A DNA stretch of 64,000 bases from contig NZ_JAPEPX010000001.1 in the NCBI RefSeq assembly GCF_026339935.1, positions 310,001 through 374,000 on the forward strand, in the 5' to 3' direction. Below, piece after piece: positions 34,421 to 41,954 of this stretch. The notes under the pieces were generated by a model, which was not told where the DNA came from, did not search any database, and saw nothing but the letters and a program-made list of their open reading frames with translations. Position 1 is the stretch's first letter. Each line of letters begins with the position of its first letter. The DNA comes from Streptomyces sp. NBC_01551. GTDB taxonomy: Bacteria > Actinomycetota > Actinomycetes > Streptomycetales > Streptomycetaceae. A program made the translations under genes and the position numbers.

Positions 34421-35221
34421 TCACTCCCGCCGGTACACCGCCGGCCTCTTCTCCGCGAAGGCCCGCGCCCCCTCCTTCGCGTCGGCCGTGTCGAACACCG
34501 GCCACCCCCGGACGAGTTCCGCCGCCAGCCCCTCCGCCTCCGTCATCTCGGCGGTCGCGTAGACCGACGCCTTGACGGCCTCGACGGCCAGCGGCCCGCA
34601 CGCGTTGATCCGCTCCGCGATCTCCAGCGCCGCCGCCAGCGCCGTCCCGTCGGGCACCACCCGCCCGACCAGCCCGATCCGCTCCGCCTCCGCGGCGGAG
34701 TACGGCCGCCCGGTCAGCAGCATCTCCAGCGCGTGCGTGCGCGGGATCTGCCGGGGCAGCCGCACCGTGGAGCCGCCGATCGGGAACAGCCCCCGCTTCA
34801 CCTCGAAGAGCCCGAAGGTGGCCCCTTCCCCCGCGACCCGGATGTCGGTGCCCTGGAGGATCTCCGTACCGCCCGCCACGCAGTACCCCTCCACCGCCGC
34901 GATGACCGGCTTGCGCGGCCGGTGGTGGCGCAGCATCGCCTTCCAGTGCAGGTCGGGGTCGGCCTTGAGGCGGTCCCGGTACTGGTCGCCCGCCATTCCC
35001 TTCCCGGCGAGCGCCTTCAGGTCCATGCCGGCGCAGAAGTCCCCGCCCGCTCCCGTCAGGACGACCGAGCGGATCCCGTCGTCCGCGTCCGCCTCCAGCC
35101 AGCCGTCGTAGAGCCCCACCAGCAGCGGCAGCGAGAGCGCGTTCTTCGCCTCCGGCCGGTTCATGGTGAGCACCAGCGTGGCGCCGTGGCGTTCCGCGGT
35201 CAGGTGTTCCGTCCCACCCAT
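34421..35221 (-). CDS. Crotonase-family enoyl-CoA hydratase/isomerase
   Basis: A 266-residue crotonase. Family motifs: TLVLTMNRPEAKNALSLPLL (residues 14-33), VVLTGAGGDFCAGMDLKALA (oxyanion loop; 53-72), KPVIAAVEGYCVAGGTEILQ (second oxyanion Gly; about 103-122) and FGLFEVKRGLFPIGGSTVRL (catalytic Glu region). It hydrates or isomerises acyl-CoA double bonds in beta-oxidation. GGGAGGA precedes ATG 35221. It is the first gene of the minus-strand operon leading to DUF35 and two Ltp genes, though a 225-base gap with a repeat element separates them. A KstR-type site lies 24 bases upstream of the start. Confidence 0.9.
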   Translation of the reverse strand: MGGTEHLTAERHGATLVLTMNRPEAKNALSLPLLVGLYDGWLEADADDGIRSVVLTGAGGDFCAGMDLKALAGKGMAGDQYRDRLKADPDLHWKAMLRHHRPRKPVIAAVEGYCVAGGTEILQGTDIRVAGEGATFGLFEVKRGLFPIGGSTVRLPRQIPRTHALEMLLTGRPYSAAEAERIGLVGRVVPDGTALAAALEIAERINACGPLAVEAVKASVYATAEMTEAEGLAAELVRGWPVFDTADAKEGARAFAEKRPAVYRRE

Positions 35222-35244
35222 TGCCGTCCTCCCGTCTCAAGACC

Positions 35245-35258
35245 TAGAACAGGTTGCA
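35245..35258. promoter_or_regulatory. KstR-consensus site in the echA/fadD interval
   Basis: TAGAACAGGTTGCA matches TnnAACnnGTTnnA, the palindrome bound by the TetR-family cholesterol regulator KstR in actinobacteria, at all eight fixed positions. It lies 24 bases upstream of echA and between two divergent lipid-catabolism genes. Confidence 0.65.
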
Positions 35259-35285
35259 GGAGGGGCGAGTGCAGTTCAATAGTTT

Positions 35286-35302
35286 TCTGACACCCAGTCA
35301 GA
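35286..35302. promoter_or_regulatory. TCTGA-N7-TCAGA operator in the echA/fadD interval (site 2)
   Basis: TCTGACACCCAGTCAGA: arms TCTGAC and GTCAGA, preceded by TTT, identical in layout to the sites upstream of the kstD-like gene and of nitronate monooxygenase. It can control both divergent promoters. Confidence 0.75.
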
Positions 35303-35407
35303 TTTCTTGGACGGCGCCCTTCCCCCTTGGCCTGAGCGGCGCTGTAATGACCGCCGAGCAGACCACTCACGGGGTCGGCCATGGGAATTTTCGGGTCAGG
35401 AGGAACG

Positions 35408-37039
35408 GTGGAGTACAACCTTGCCGACCTGTTCGAGTCGGTTGTGGACGTGGTCCCGGACCGCGAGGCCCTTGTCTACGTGGACCACCCCGGGACCGGC
35501 GCCGAGCGGCGCCTGACGTACGCGGAGCTGGACGCCGCGGCCAACCGCGTCGCGCACCACCTGCTGGACAGCGGGCTGCGGCCCGGCGAGCACCTCGGCC
35601 TGCACCTCTACAACGGAATCGAGTACCTCCAGACCGTCCTGGCCTGCCTCAAGGCCCGCCTGGTGCCGGTGAACGTCAACTACCGGTACGTGGAGGAGGA
35701 GCTGGTCTACCTCTACAACGACGCCGATCTCGCCGCGCTCGTCTTCGAGGGCGAGTTCACCGAACGGGTGGCGGCCGCCCTCCCCCAGACGACGGGGCTG
35801 CGCCACCTGATCCGCGTCGGCTCCGCCCCCGAGGGCGCCCCGGAGCCCTCGATCACGCCCGTCGCGTACGCGGACGCCGAGGCGGCCGGCTCGCCCGCGC
35901 GCGGCTTCGCGCCCCGTTCCCCCGACGACCTGTTCATCATCTACACAGGCGGCACCACGGGCATGCCCAAGGGCGTGATGTGGCGCGCCGAGGACCTGTT
36001 CTTCGCGGGGCTGTTCGGCGGCGAGCCGTCGGGCGAGCCGGTCAAGCGGCCTCAGGAGCTGGCCGAACGGGTCGCGTCCAAGGGCGCCGGGCTCACCTTC
36101 TTCCCCGCTCCCCCGCTGATGCACGGCACCTCGACGCTGACCTCGTTCATCGCCTTCAACTACGGGCAGCGGGTGGTCATCCACCGCAAGTACGCGCCCG
36201 AGGAGGTGCTCCGTACGATCGAGAAGGAGAAGGTATCCAGCGTGTCGCTGGTGGGCGACGCCATGCTGCGGCCGCTCATCGACGCCCTGAACGGCCCGCT
36301 CCGGGGGACCGACCTGTCCTCGCTGTTCAGCGTCTCCTCCTCCGGGGCGATCATGTCGGAGACGGTCCGGGCCGAGTTCCAGCGGCTGGTGCCGAACGTG
36401 CTGCTGCTGAACAACTTCGGCTCCTCCGAGTCCGGTTCCAACGGCAGGGCGACCGACGACTCCGGCCCGGAGAAGGGCTTCCGGCTGGTGGTCAACGACC
36501 GTACGCAGGTGGTGGACCCGGTGACGCACGGGCCCGTGCCGGTGGGCGTGCCGGGGCGGCTCGCGCAGCGCGGCCACGTGCCCCTCGGCTACTACAACGA
36601 CCCGGCGAAGACCGCGGAGACCTTCTTCCAGCGGGGCGACGAGCGGTGGGTGCTGCTCGGGGACATGGCCACGGTGGACGAGGAGGGCATCGTCACCGTC
36701 CTCGGGCGCGGCTCGCAGTGCATCAACACGGGAGGCGAGAAGGTGTACCCGGAGGAGGTCGAACAGGCGCTGAAGTCGCACCCGGACGTGTACGACGCGC
36801 TGGTCGCCGGGGTGCCGGACGCGAAGTGGGGCAACCACGTCGCGGCGGTGGTCCAGGTGCGGGCGGGGGCGGCGGAGCCGACGCTGGAGGAGATCCAGGG
36901 CCACTGCCGCACCAAGCTGGCGGGGTACAAGATCCCGCGCCAGCTGGTGATCGCCCCCGCCATCCAGCGCTCACCGAGCGGCAAGGCGGACTACCGCTGG
37001 GCCAAGTCGGTGGCGACGGAGGCGGACGCCGCCGGGTAG
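35408..37039 (+). CDS. FadD-type acyl-CoA synthetase (steroid/fatty-acid type)
   Basis: A 543-residue ANL-superfamily ligase. GTG 35408 was chosen because AGGAGG ends five bases upstream and the product then begins VEYNLADLFESVVDVVPDRE, as in FadD19/FadD17-like proteins; the ATG at 35381 would translate the ribosome site. Motifs: FIIYTGGTTGMPKGVMWRAE (P-loop, about 175), NNFGSSESGSNG (A5-like), LGDMATVDEEGIVTVLGRGS (hinge) and QRSPSGKADYRWAK with the catalytic Lys. It activates a fatty or steroid side-chain acid as its CoA thioester. It is divergent from echA across two candidate operators, which ties it to the Ltp/DUF35 module. Confidence 0.92.
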   Translation: MEYNLADLFESVVDVVPDREALVYVDHPGTGAERRLTYAELDAAANRVAHHLLDSGLRPGEHLGLHLYNGIEYLQTVLACLKARLVPVNVNYRYVEEELVYLYNDADLAALVFEGEFTERVAAALPQTTGLRHLIRVGSAPEGAPEPSITPVAYADAEAAGSPARGFAPRSPDDLFIIYTGGTTGMPKGVMWRAEDLFFAGLFGGEPSGEPVKRPQELAERVASKGAGLTFFPAPPLMHGTSTLTSFIAFNYGQRVVIHRKYAPEEVLRTIEKEKVSSVSLVGDAMLRPLIDALNGPLRGTDLSSLFSVSSSGAIMSETVRAEFQRLVPNVLLLNNFGSSESGSNGRATDDSGPEKGFRLVVNDRTQVVDPVTHGPVPVGVPGRLAQRGHVPLGYYNDPAKTAETFFQRGDERWVLLGDMATVDEEGIVTVLGRGSQCINTGGEKVYPEEVEQALKSHPDVYDALVAGVPDAKWGNHVAAVVQVRAGAAEPTLEEIQGHCRTKLAGYKIPRQLVIAPAIQRSPSGKADYRWAKSVATEADAAG

Positions 37040-37048
37040 TCGCGCGGC

Positions 37049-37903
37049 TCAGGAACCCGTGGCCAGGAAGCGCTCCACGCGGGCCGCGAACCGCTCGGGG
37101 TCGTCCAGCCACGGGAAGTGGGCCGCGCCCGCCTGGACCTCGACGGCGCCGCGCGGGAGGAGTTCCGCGAGTGCGGCGGCGACGCCGGGGGTGGGGTAGC
37201 CGTCCAGCTCCCCGGCCAGGACCAGCGCCTCGCCCTCGAACCGGCGCAGCGCGGCCCGGGTGGCGGCCGGGTCGAAGGCGCCCGGGCCGGCGTAGACGGC
37301 GGCCGCCGCCGCGTTCCGCTCGCGCTCGCTCGCGTCGAGGTGGGCGCGCGCCCGCTCGTCCCAGCGCCCGTACGCGAGGACCATCGCCTGGCGCCGGTCC
37401 TGCGGGGAGGGGTCGCCGCCGGCCGCCACCATCCGCTCGTAGGCGGCGATGGCCGTGTCGTAGAGCTCCGAGCCCGCCCGCGACCGGACCACCTCCAGGC
37501 TCTGCTCCGGGGTCGCTTCGAGGCCCACGGCCCAGCAGGTCGGGGTGAGCAGGACCAGGCGGCGCACCCGCTCGGGGTGGGCGGCCGCGTACAGCAGGCC
37601 GAGGTTGCCGCTCGCCGAGTGGACCAGCAGGTCCATGCGCTCCAGACCGAGGTGGATCCGCAGCGCCTCCACGTCGGCGACCTGGCGGTCGACCCGGTAG
37701 GTGGCCTCGTCGGCCGGAACCTCCGAGTCGCCCGTGCCGCGCGCGTCGAGGAGGACCAGCTCGCGTCCGGCGGTCAGCCCGCCGAGGTCGCCCAGGTAGA
37801 CCGAGGCCCGCATGGGGCCGCCCGGGAGACAGACGAGCGGTTCGCCCGCACCCCGGACGTGGTAGGCGAGTGCGGTTCCGTCATGGGTCTTGAAGATCGG
37901 CAT
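37049..37903 (-). CDS. Alpha/beta-hydrolase (proline iminopeptidase-like)
   Basis: A 284-residue alpha/beta-hydrolase. The oxyanion segment is LVCLPGGPMRASVYLGDL, then LVLLDARGTGDSEVP and the nucleophile elbow LLVHSASGNLGLLYA (Ser in HSASG, about residue 96). The Asp (AGELDGYPTPG) and His (QAGAAHFPWLDDP) follow near the C-terminus. The PGGP and DxRGxGxS segments are those of the proline iminopeptidase/epoxide-hydrolase branch, but peptidase activity is not implied. It converges with fadD (9 bases between stops) and is divergent from paaK. An inverted repeat (ACTCG-TT-CGAGT) lies 22 bases upstream of its start. Confidence 0.88.
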   Translation of the reverse strand: MPIFKTHDGTALAYHVRGAGEPLVCLPGGPMRASVYLGDLGGLTAGRELVLLDARGTGDSEVPADEATYRVDRQVADVEALRIHLGLERMDLLVHSASGNLGLLYAAAHPERVRRLVLLTPTCWAVGLEATPEQSLEVVRSRAGSELYDTAIAAYERMVAAGGDPSPQDRRQAMVLAYGRWDERARAHLDASERERNAAAAAVYAGPGAFDPAATRAALRRFEGEALVLAGELDGYPTPGVAAALAELLPRGAVEVQAGAAHFPWLDDPERFAARVERFLATGS

Positions 37904-37925
37904 GAGACCATCCCATCATGCGATC

Positions 37926-37982
37926 ACTCGTTCGAGTCATTGATTTAGCCGACGCGGTCCGGCACGCTACCGAATGATCGGT
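37926..37982. promoter_or_regulatory. Two inverted repeats between hydrolase and paaK
   Basis: ACTCG-TT-CGAGT (37926-37937) lies near the hydrolase start, and ACCGA-ATGA-TCGGT (37969-37982) lies 27 bases upstream of paaK. The second resembles the ACCG/CGGT arms of known PaaR-type operators, but the spacing is not the published one, so the regulator is uncertain. Confidence 0.45.
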
Positions 37983-38009
37983 CGGTTGACTCAAGGGCGA
38001 GGTGACGGC

Positions 38010-39320
38010 ATGACGGCATACGCGGACGGCCAGGACGAAGGCGAGCGGCTGAGCGGCGACGAGCTGGCCGCCCTCCAGCTGAAGCGGCTGCGCGCCACGC
38101 TGCACCGCGCGTACGAGCGGGTGCCCTTCTACCGGCAGGCCTTCGACAAGGCCGGCGTCCACCCGGACGACTGCCGCTCCCTCGCCGATCTCTCCCTCTT
38201 CCCCCTCACCACCAAGGGCGATCTGCGCGACCAGTACCCCTTCGGCATGTTCGCCGTGCCCCGCTCCGAGGTGCGCCGCATCCACGCCTCCAGCGGTACC
38301 ACGGGCCGCCCCACCGTCGTCGGCTACACCGACGGGGACCTGTCCACCTGGGCGGATGTCGTGGCCCGCTCCATCCGGGCGGCGGGCGGCAGACCCGGCC
38401 AGATCGTGCACGTCGCTTACGGGTACGGCCTGTTCACCGGCGGCCTCGGCGCGCACTACGGCGCCGAACGCCTCGGCTGTACGGTGGTGCCCGCCTCGGG
38501 CGGCATGACCGACCGCCAGGTCCGGCTGATCCAGGACTTCCGGCCCGAGGTCATCATGGTGACCCCCTCCTACATGCTCACCCTGCTGGACGAGATGGAG
38601 CGCCAGGGGATCGACCCCCGCGCCACCTCCCTGCGTACGGGGATCTTCGGCGCGGAGCCGTGGACCGAGGAGATGCGCCGGGAGATCGAGGAGCGGCTCG
38701 GCATCGACGCCGTCGACATATACGGGCTGTCGGAGGTGATGGGGCCGGGCGTCGCGCAGGAGTGCGTGGAGACCAAGGACGGCCTGCACATCTGGGAGGA
38801 CCACTTCTACCCGGAGGTGGTCGACCCCTTCACCGGCGCGGTGCTGCCCGAGGGCGAACCCGGGGAGCTGGTGTTCACCTCGCTCACCAAGGAGGCCATG
38901 CCGGTCATCCGCTACCGCACCCGCGACCTGACCCGGCTGCTGCCCGGCACCGCCCGCCCGGCCTTCCGCCGGATGGAGAAGATAACGGGCCGCAGCGACG
39001 ACATGATCATCCTGCGCGGGGTGAACCTGTACCCGACGCAGATCGAGGAGATCCTGCTGCGCACCGCCGGCCTGGCCCCGCACTTCCAGCTGCGGCTGAC
39101 CAGGGAGGGCCGGATGGACGCCCTGACGGTACGGGTGGAGGCCCGCCGGGACACGGACGCGGACCGGCGCGAGGCCGCGGCGGCCTCGGTGGTCCGCGCC
39201 GTCAAGGAGGGCATCGGCGTCTCCGTCGCGGTCGAGGTCGTCGCTCCGGAGACCCTGGAACGCTCGGTCGGCAAGATCAAGCGGATCGTGGATCTCCGGG
39301 AGACCCCCCGGGGCGCCTGA
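38010..39320 (+). CDS. paaK: Phenylacetate-CoA ligase
   Basis: A 436-residue PaaK-type ligase from ATG 38010 (GAGGTGA seven bases upstream). Motifs: LHRAYERVPFYRQAFDKAGV (N-terminal helix typical of PaaK), IHASSGTTGRPTVVGYTDGD (P-loop, about 94-113), DIYGLSEVMGPGVAQEC (A5) and GRSDDMIILRGVNLYPTQIE (hinge), with a catalytic Lys in SVGKIKRIVDL at the C-terminus. It converts phenylacetate plus CoA and ATP to phenylacetyl-CoA, the first step of aerobic degradation. No paaABCDE epoxidase genes are nearby, so it is a scattered copy and could act on other aryl acids, for example for natural-product supply. Confidence 0.93.
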   Translation: MTAYADGQDEGERLSGDELAALQLKRLRATLHRAYERVPFYRQAFDKAGVHPDDCRSLADLSLFPLTTKGDLRDQYPFGMFAVPRSEVRRIHASSGTTGRPTVVGYTDGDLSTWADVVARSIRAAGGRPGQIVHVAYGYGLFTGGLGAHYGAERLGCTVVPASGGMTDRQVRLIQDFRPEVIMVTPSYMLTLLDEMERQGIDPRATSLRTGIFGAEPWTEEMRREIEERLGIDAVDIYGLSEVMGPGVAQECVETKDGLHIWEDHFYPEVVDPFTGAVLPEGEPGELVFTSLTKEAMPVIRYRTRDLTRLLPGTARPAFRRMEKITGRSDDMIILRGVNLYPTQIEEILLRTAGLAPHFQLRLTREGRMDALTVRVEARRDTDADRREAAAASVVRAVKEGIGVSVAVEVVAPETLERSVGKIKRIVDLRETPRGA

Positions 39321-39407
39321 GTTCCCCCGCGCGGGCGCGGGAAACCACCCCTTCGGGCCTGTTACCGCCGGTCCACCGGGGCGCGCCGGACGCTCCCGGG
39401 TAGGTCA

Positions 39408-40235
39408 GTGCGCGTGACCCCGAAGCCCCGGACGCTGTACGACCGGCTCCAGGCCTCGCCCGCCGGGCTGGCCTGGAGCCGGGGGCGTGAGATGGAGCTG
39501 ATGCACCGGGCCATGGGCTTCGCCGCCCTCGGGTTCCTCACCCTCGTCCCGCTGCTGGTGGTCGTCGCGGCCGCCGCCCCCGGCAGCGGCTCCGGGTTCG
39601 GCCGCTGGCTCGGCCAGGCCCTCGGGGTCACGCAGGCCTCGCGGGCGCGCGTCGAGATGCTGTTCGGCGAGGCGGACCAGGCGCTGGAGCGCACCACCGC
39701 CTTCGGCCTCGCCGCCTTGGCCGTCTTCGGCCTGACCTTCGGCTCGGCGGTGCAGACGGGCTACGAGAAGGTCTGGGACCTGCCGACGGCCCGCTGGCAC
39801 ACCATGTGGCGGCACGTCGTCTGGCTCGCGCTGCTGGTCTGCTACCTGGCGGTGCTGGTGGGGATCCCGTCGCCGTCGGACAACGCGCCGGGCACCCTCC
39901 TGGGCACCACCGGCGACCTCCTGGGAACCTGCCTGTTCTTCTGGGGGTCCCAGCGGCTGCTGCTCGGCGGCCGGGTCCGCTGGCGCGCCCTGCTCCCGGG
40001 GGCGGTCGCCACCAGCCTCGGCCTGCTCGGCCTGCGGGTCTTCTCCCAGCTGGTGTTCTCCCCGCTGATCGCCTCGAACGCCGTGACGTACGGCCCGTTC
40101 GGCACGCTGCTGGTCGTCCAGTCCTGGCTGGTCGGCGTCGGGTTCGTGACGTACGGCGGCGCGCTCGTCGGCCGCCTGGTCCACGAGCACCTGACCCTGC
40201 GCCGCCTCAAACGGGACGGCCTGCTGCCGGACTAG
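39408..40235 (+). CDS. YihY/BrkB-family inner-membrane protein
   Basis: A 275-residue polytopic membrane protein with about six hydrophobic segments: AMGFAALGFLTLVPLLVVVA, TAFGLAALAVFGLTFGSAV, HVVWLALLVCYLAVLVGI, LLGTCLFFWGSQRLLLGG, LLPGAVATSLGLLGLRVFSQ and LLVVQSWLVGVGFVTYGGAL. The pattern around YEKVWDLPTARWHTMWR is typical of the YihY/YhjD group, once called ribonuclease BN by mistake. Function is unknown, with a proposed role in transport or lipid trafficking. Starts GTG 39408 and GTG 39414 are both possible. It converges with the following fadD gene. Confidence 0.82.
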   Translation: MRVTPKPRTLYDRLQASPAGLAWSRGREMELMHRAMGFAALGFLTLVPLLVVVAAAAPGSGSGFGRWLGQALGVTQASRARVEMLFGEADQALERTTAFGLAALAVFGLTFGSAVQTGYEKVWDLPTARWHTMWRHVVWLALLVCYLAVLVGIPSPSDNAPGTLLGTTGDLLGTCLFFWGSQRLLLGGRVRWRALLPGAVATSLGLLGLRVFSQLVFSPLIASNAVTYGPFGTLLVVQSWLVGVGFVTYGGALVGRLVHEHLTLRRLKRDGLLPD

Positions 40236-40272
40236 ACGTCCCCGCGGCCGGCGGCGGGCCCCGGAGCCGGGC

Positions 40273-41787
40273 TCAGTGGCCCGGCTGCCCGAAGCGGTCC
40301 CGCAGTTCGCGCTTGAGGATCTTGCCGCTGGCGTTGCGCGGCAGGGCGTCCACGAACAACACCCGCTTCGGGGCCTTGAAGTGCGCCAGCCTCTCCCGCG
40401 CGTACGCCAGCAGCTCAGCCTCCGTCACCTCGCCGCGCGGCACCACCACCGCCGTGACGGCCTCGATCCACCGCTCGTCGGGCAGGCCCACCACCGCCGC
40501 CTCGGCCACCCCCGGATGGGTGTACAGCGCGTCCTCGACCTGCCGGGAGGCGACCAGTACGCCGCCCGAGTTGATGACGTCCTTCACCCGGTCGACGACC
40601 GTGAAGTACCCCTGCGCGTCCCGTACCGCGAGGTCCCCGGAACGGAACCAGCCGTCCCGGAAGGCCTTCTTCGTCGCCTGGGGGTCGTTCCAGTAGCCCA
40701 GGCACAGCTGCGGCGAGCGGTAGACCACCTCTCCCGCCGTGCCGTCCGGGACGTCGGCCCCGTCCTCGTCGACGACCCTCGCCTCGACGTGGCGTACCGG
40801 CCGCCCGCAGGACTCCATCCGCCCCTCGTGCTCGTCCGGCCCCAGCACCGTCGCCAGCGGCCCGATCTCACTCTGCCCGAAGCAGTTGTAGAACCCCAGC
40901 CCGGGCAGCCGGGCCCGCAGCCGCTCCAGGACCGGCACCGGCATGATCGAGGCCCCGTAGTACGCCTTGCGCAGCGCGCCCAGCTCCCGCCGCCCGAAGT
41001 CGGGGTGGCCCGCGAGCCCGATCCACACCGTGGGCGGCGCGAACAGGCTGTCGGCCCGCCCCGCCTCCACCAGGTCGAAGATCTCCTCCGCGACCGGCGC
41101 GTCCAGGACGGTGTTCTCGGCCCCCACCGCCAGATACGGCAGCAGGAACACGTGCATCTGCGCCGAGTGGTAGAGCGGCAGCGAGTGCACCGGCCGGTCC
41201 CCCTCGGCCAGGTCCAGCGCCTCGATCGCGCTCTCGTACTCGTGCGCCAGCGCCTTGTGGGTCATCACCGCGCCCTTCGGCGCGGCCGTGGTGCCGGAGG
41301 TGTAGAGCAGCTGCGCCACCCCGTACGCGTCCCGGTCGGGCTCGAAGTCCAGCGGTTCGGCGAGCTCCGCGAGGAAGGAGCCGGGCGCGTCGCGCAGCGG
41401 CCGTACCGGGCATCCGTCGGGGATCCGCGGTGCCAGGTCCGGGTCCGCGAGGACCAGCGCGGCCGCGCAGTCGTCCAGGATGTACGCGAGGTCCTCGCCG
41501 GTGAGGTTCTGGTTGACCGGGACGTGCGTGAGCCCGGCCCGGGCGCAGGCGAGGAACGCCAACAGGTAGGCGTCGCAGTTGTGGGCGAAGGTGGCGACCC
41601 GGTCCCCCTCCGCCAGCCCGTACCGCTCGCGCAGGACGGCGGCGCCGGTGGTGATCGCCGCGTCGAGTTCCGCGTACGTCCAGGTCCGGTCGCGGTAGCG
41701 CAGGGCCGTGCGGTCGGGGACCCGCCGCGCGGTGTCCCGTACCAGTCCGTCGACCGTGTTCTGCCGCACCGCCCGAGCTGCCGTCAT
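40273..41787 (-). CDS. Acyl-CoA synthetase (long-chain/cyclohexanecarboxylate type)
   Basis: A 504-residue ANL ligase from ATG 41787 with GAGGAT eight bases upstream. Motifs: AQLLYTSGTTAAPKGAVMTH (P-loop, about 158-177), FYNCFGQSEIGPLATVL (A5), FRSGDLAVRDAQGYFTVVDR (hinge Asp) and LPRNASGKILKRELRDRF (catalytic Lys near the C-terminus). It activates carboxylic acids as CoA thioesters; the N-terminal and hinge sequence fits medium- or long-chain acyl ligases. It is divergent from the exported acylase gene; GGTCA-A-TGACC at 41818-41828 in the shared interval is a weak operator candidate. No other catabolic gene is coupled to it. Confidence 0.9.
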   Translation of the reverse strand: MTAARAVRQNTVDGLVRDTARRVPDRTALRYRDRTWTYAELDAAITTGAAVLRERYGLAEGDRVATFAHNCDAYLLAFLACARAGLTHVPVNQNLTGEDLAYILDDCAAALVLADPDLAPRIPDGCPVRPLRDAPGSFLAELAEPLDFEPDRDAYGVAQLLYTSGTTAAPKGAVMTHKALAHEYESAIEALDLAEGDRPVHSLPLYHSAQMHVFLLPYLAVGAENTVLDAPVAEEIFDLVEAGRADSLFAPPTVWIGLAGHPDFGRRELGALRKAYYGASIMPVPVLERLRARLPGLGFYNCFGQSEIGPLATVLGPDEHEGRMESCGRPVRHVEARVVDEDGADVPDGTAGEVVYRSPQLCLGYWNDPQATKKAFRDGWFRSGDLAVRDAQGYFTVVDRVKDVINSGGVLVASRQVEDALYTHPGVAEAAVVGLPDERWIEAVTAVVVPRGEVTEAELLAYARERLAHFKAPKRVLFVDALPRNASGKILKRELRDRFGQPGH

Positions 41788-41954
41788 GGAGTGATCCTCG
41801 TCTTCTTCGGCGGCCGGGGTCAATGACCGGGGCACCCGGGATACCAAACGGGATGTTGACAGATCATCAGGTCGCCTGCATGAGTGTGGGGGCACGGAAG
41901 CACTGCCCGTTTCACGGACAACCTCGCCCAACCGCAGGCTACTTGGGAGGTACG

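Noticed and set aside
37969..37986. PaaR operator upstream of paaK
   Set aside because: ACCG and CGGT arms are present, but the spacing and central CG of the known motif do not match; kept only as a general inverted repeat.
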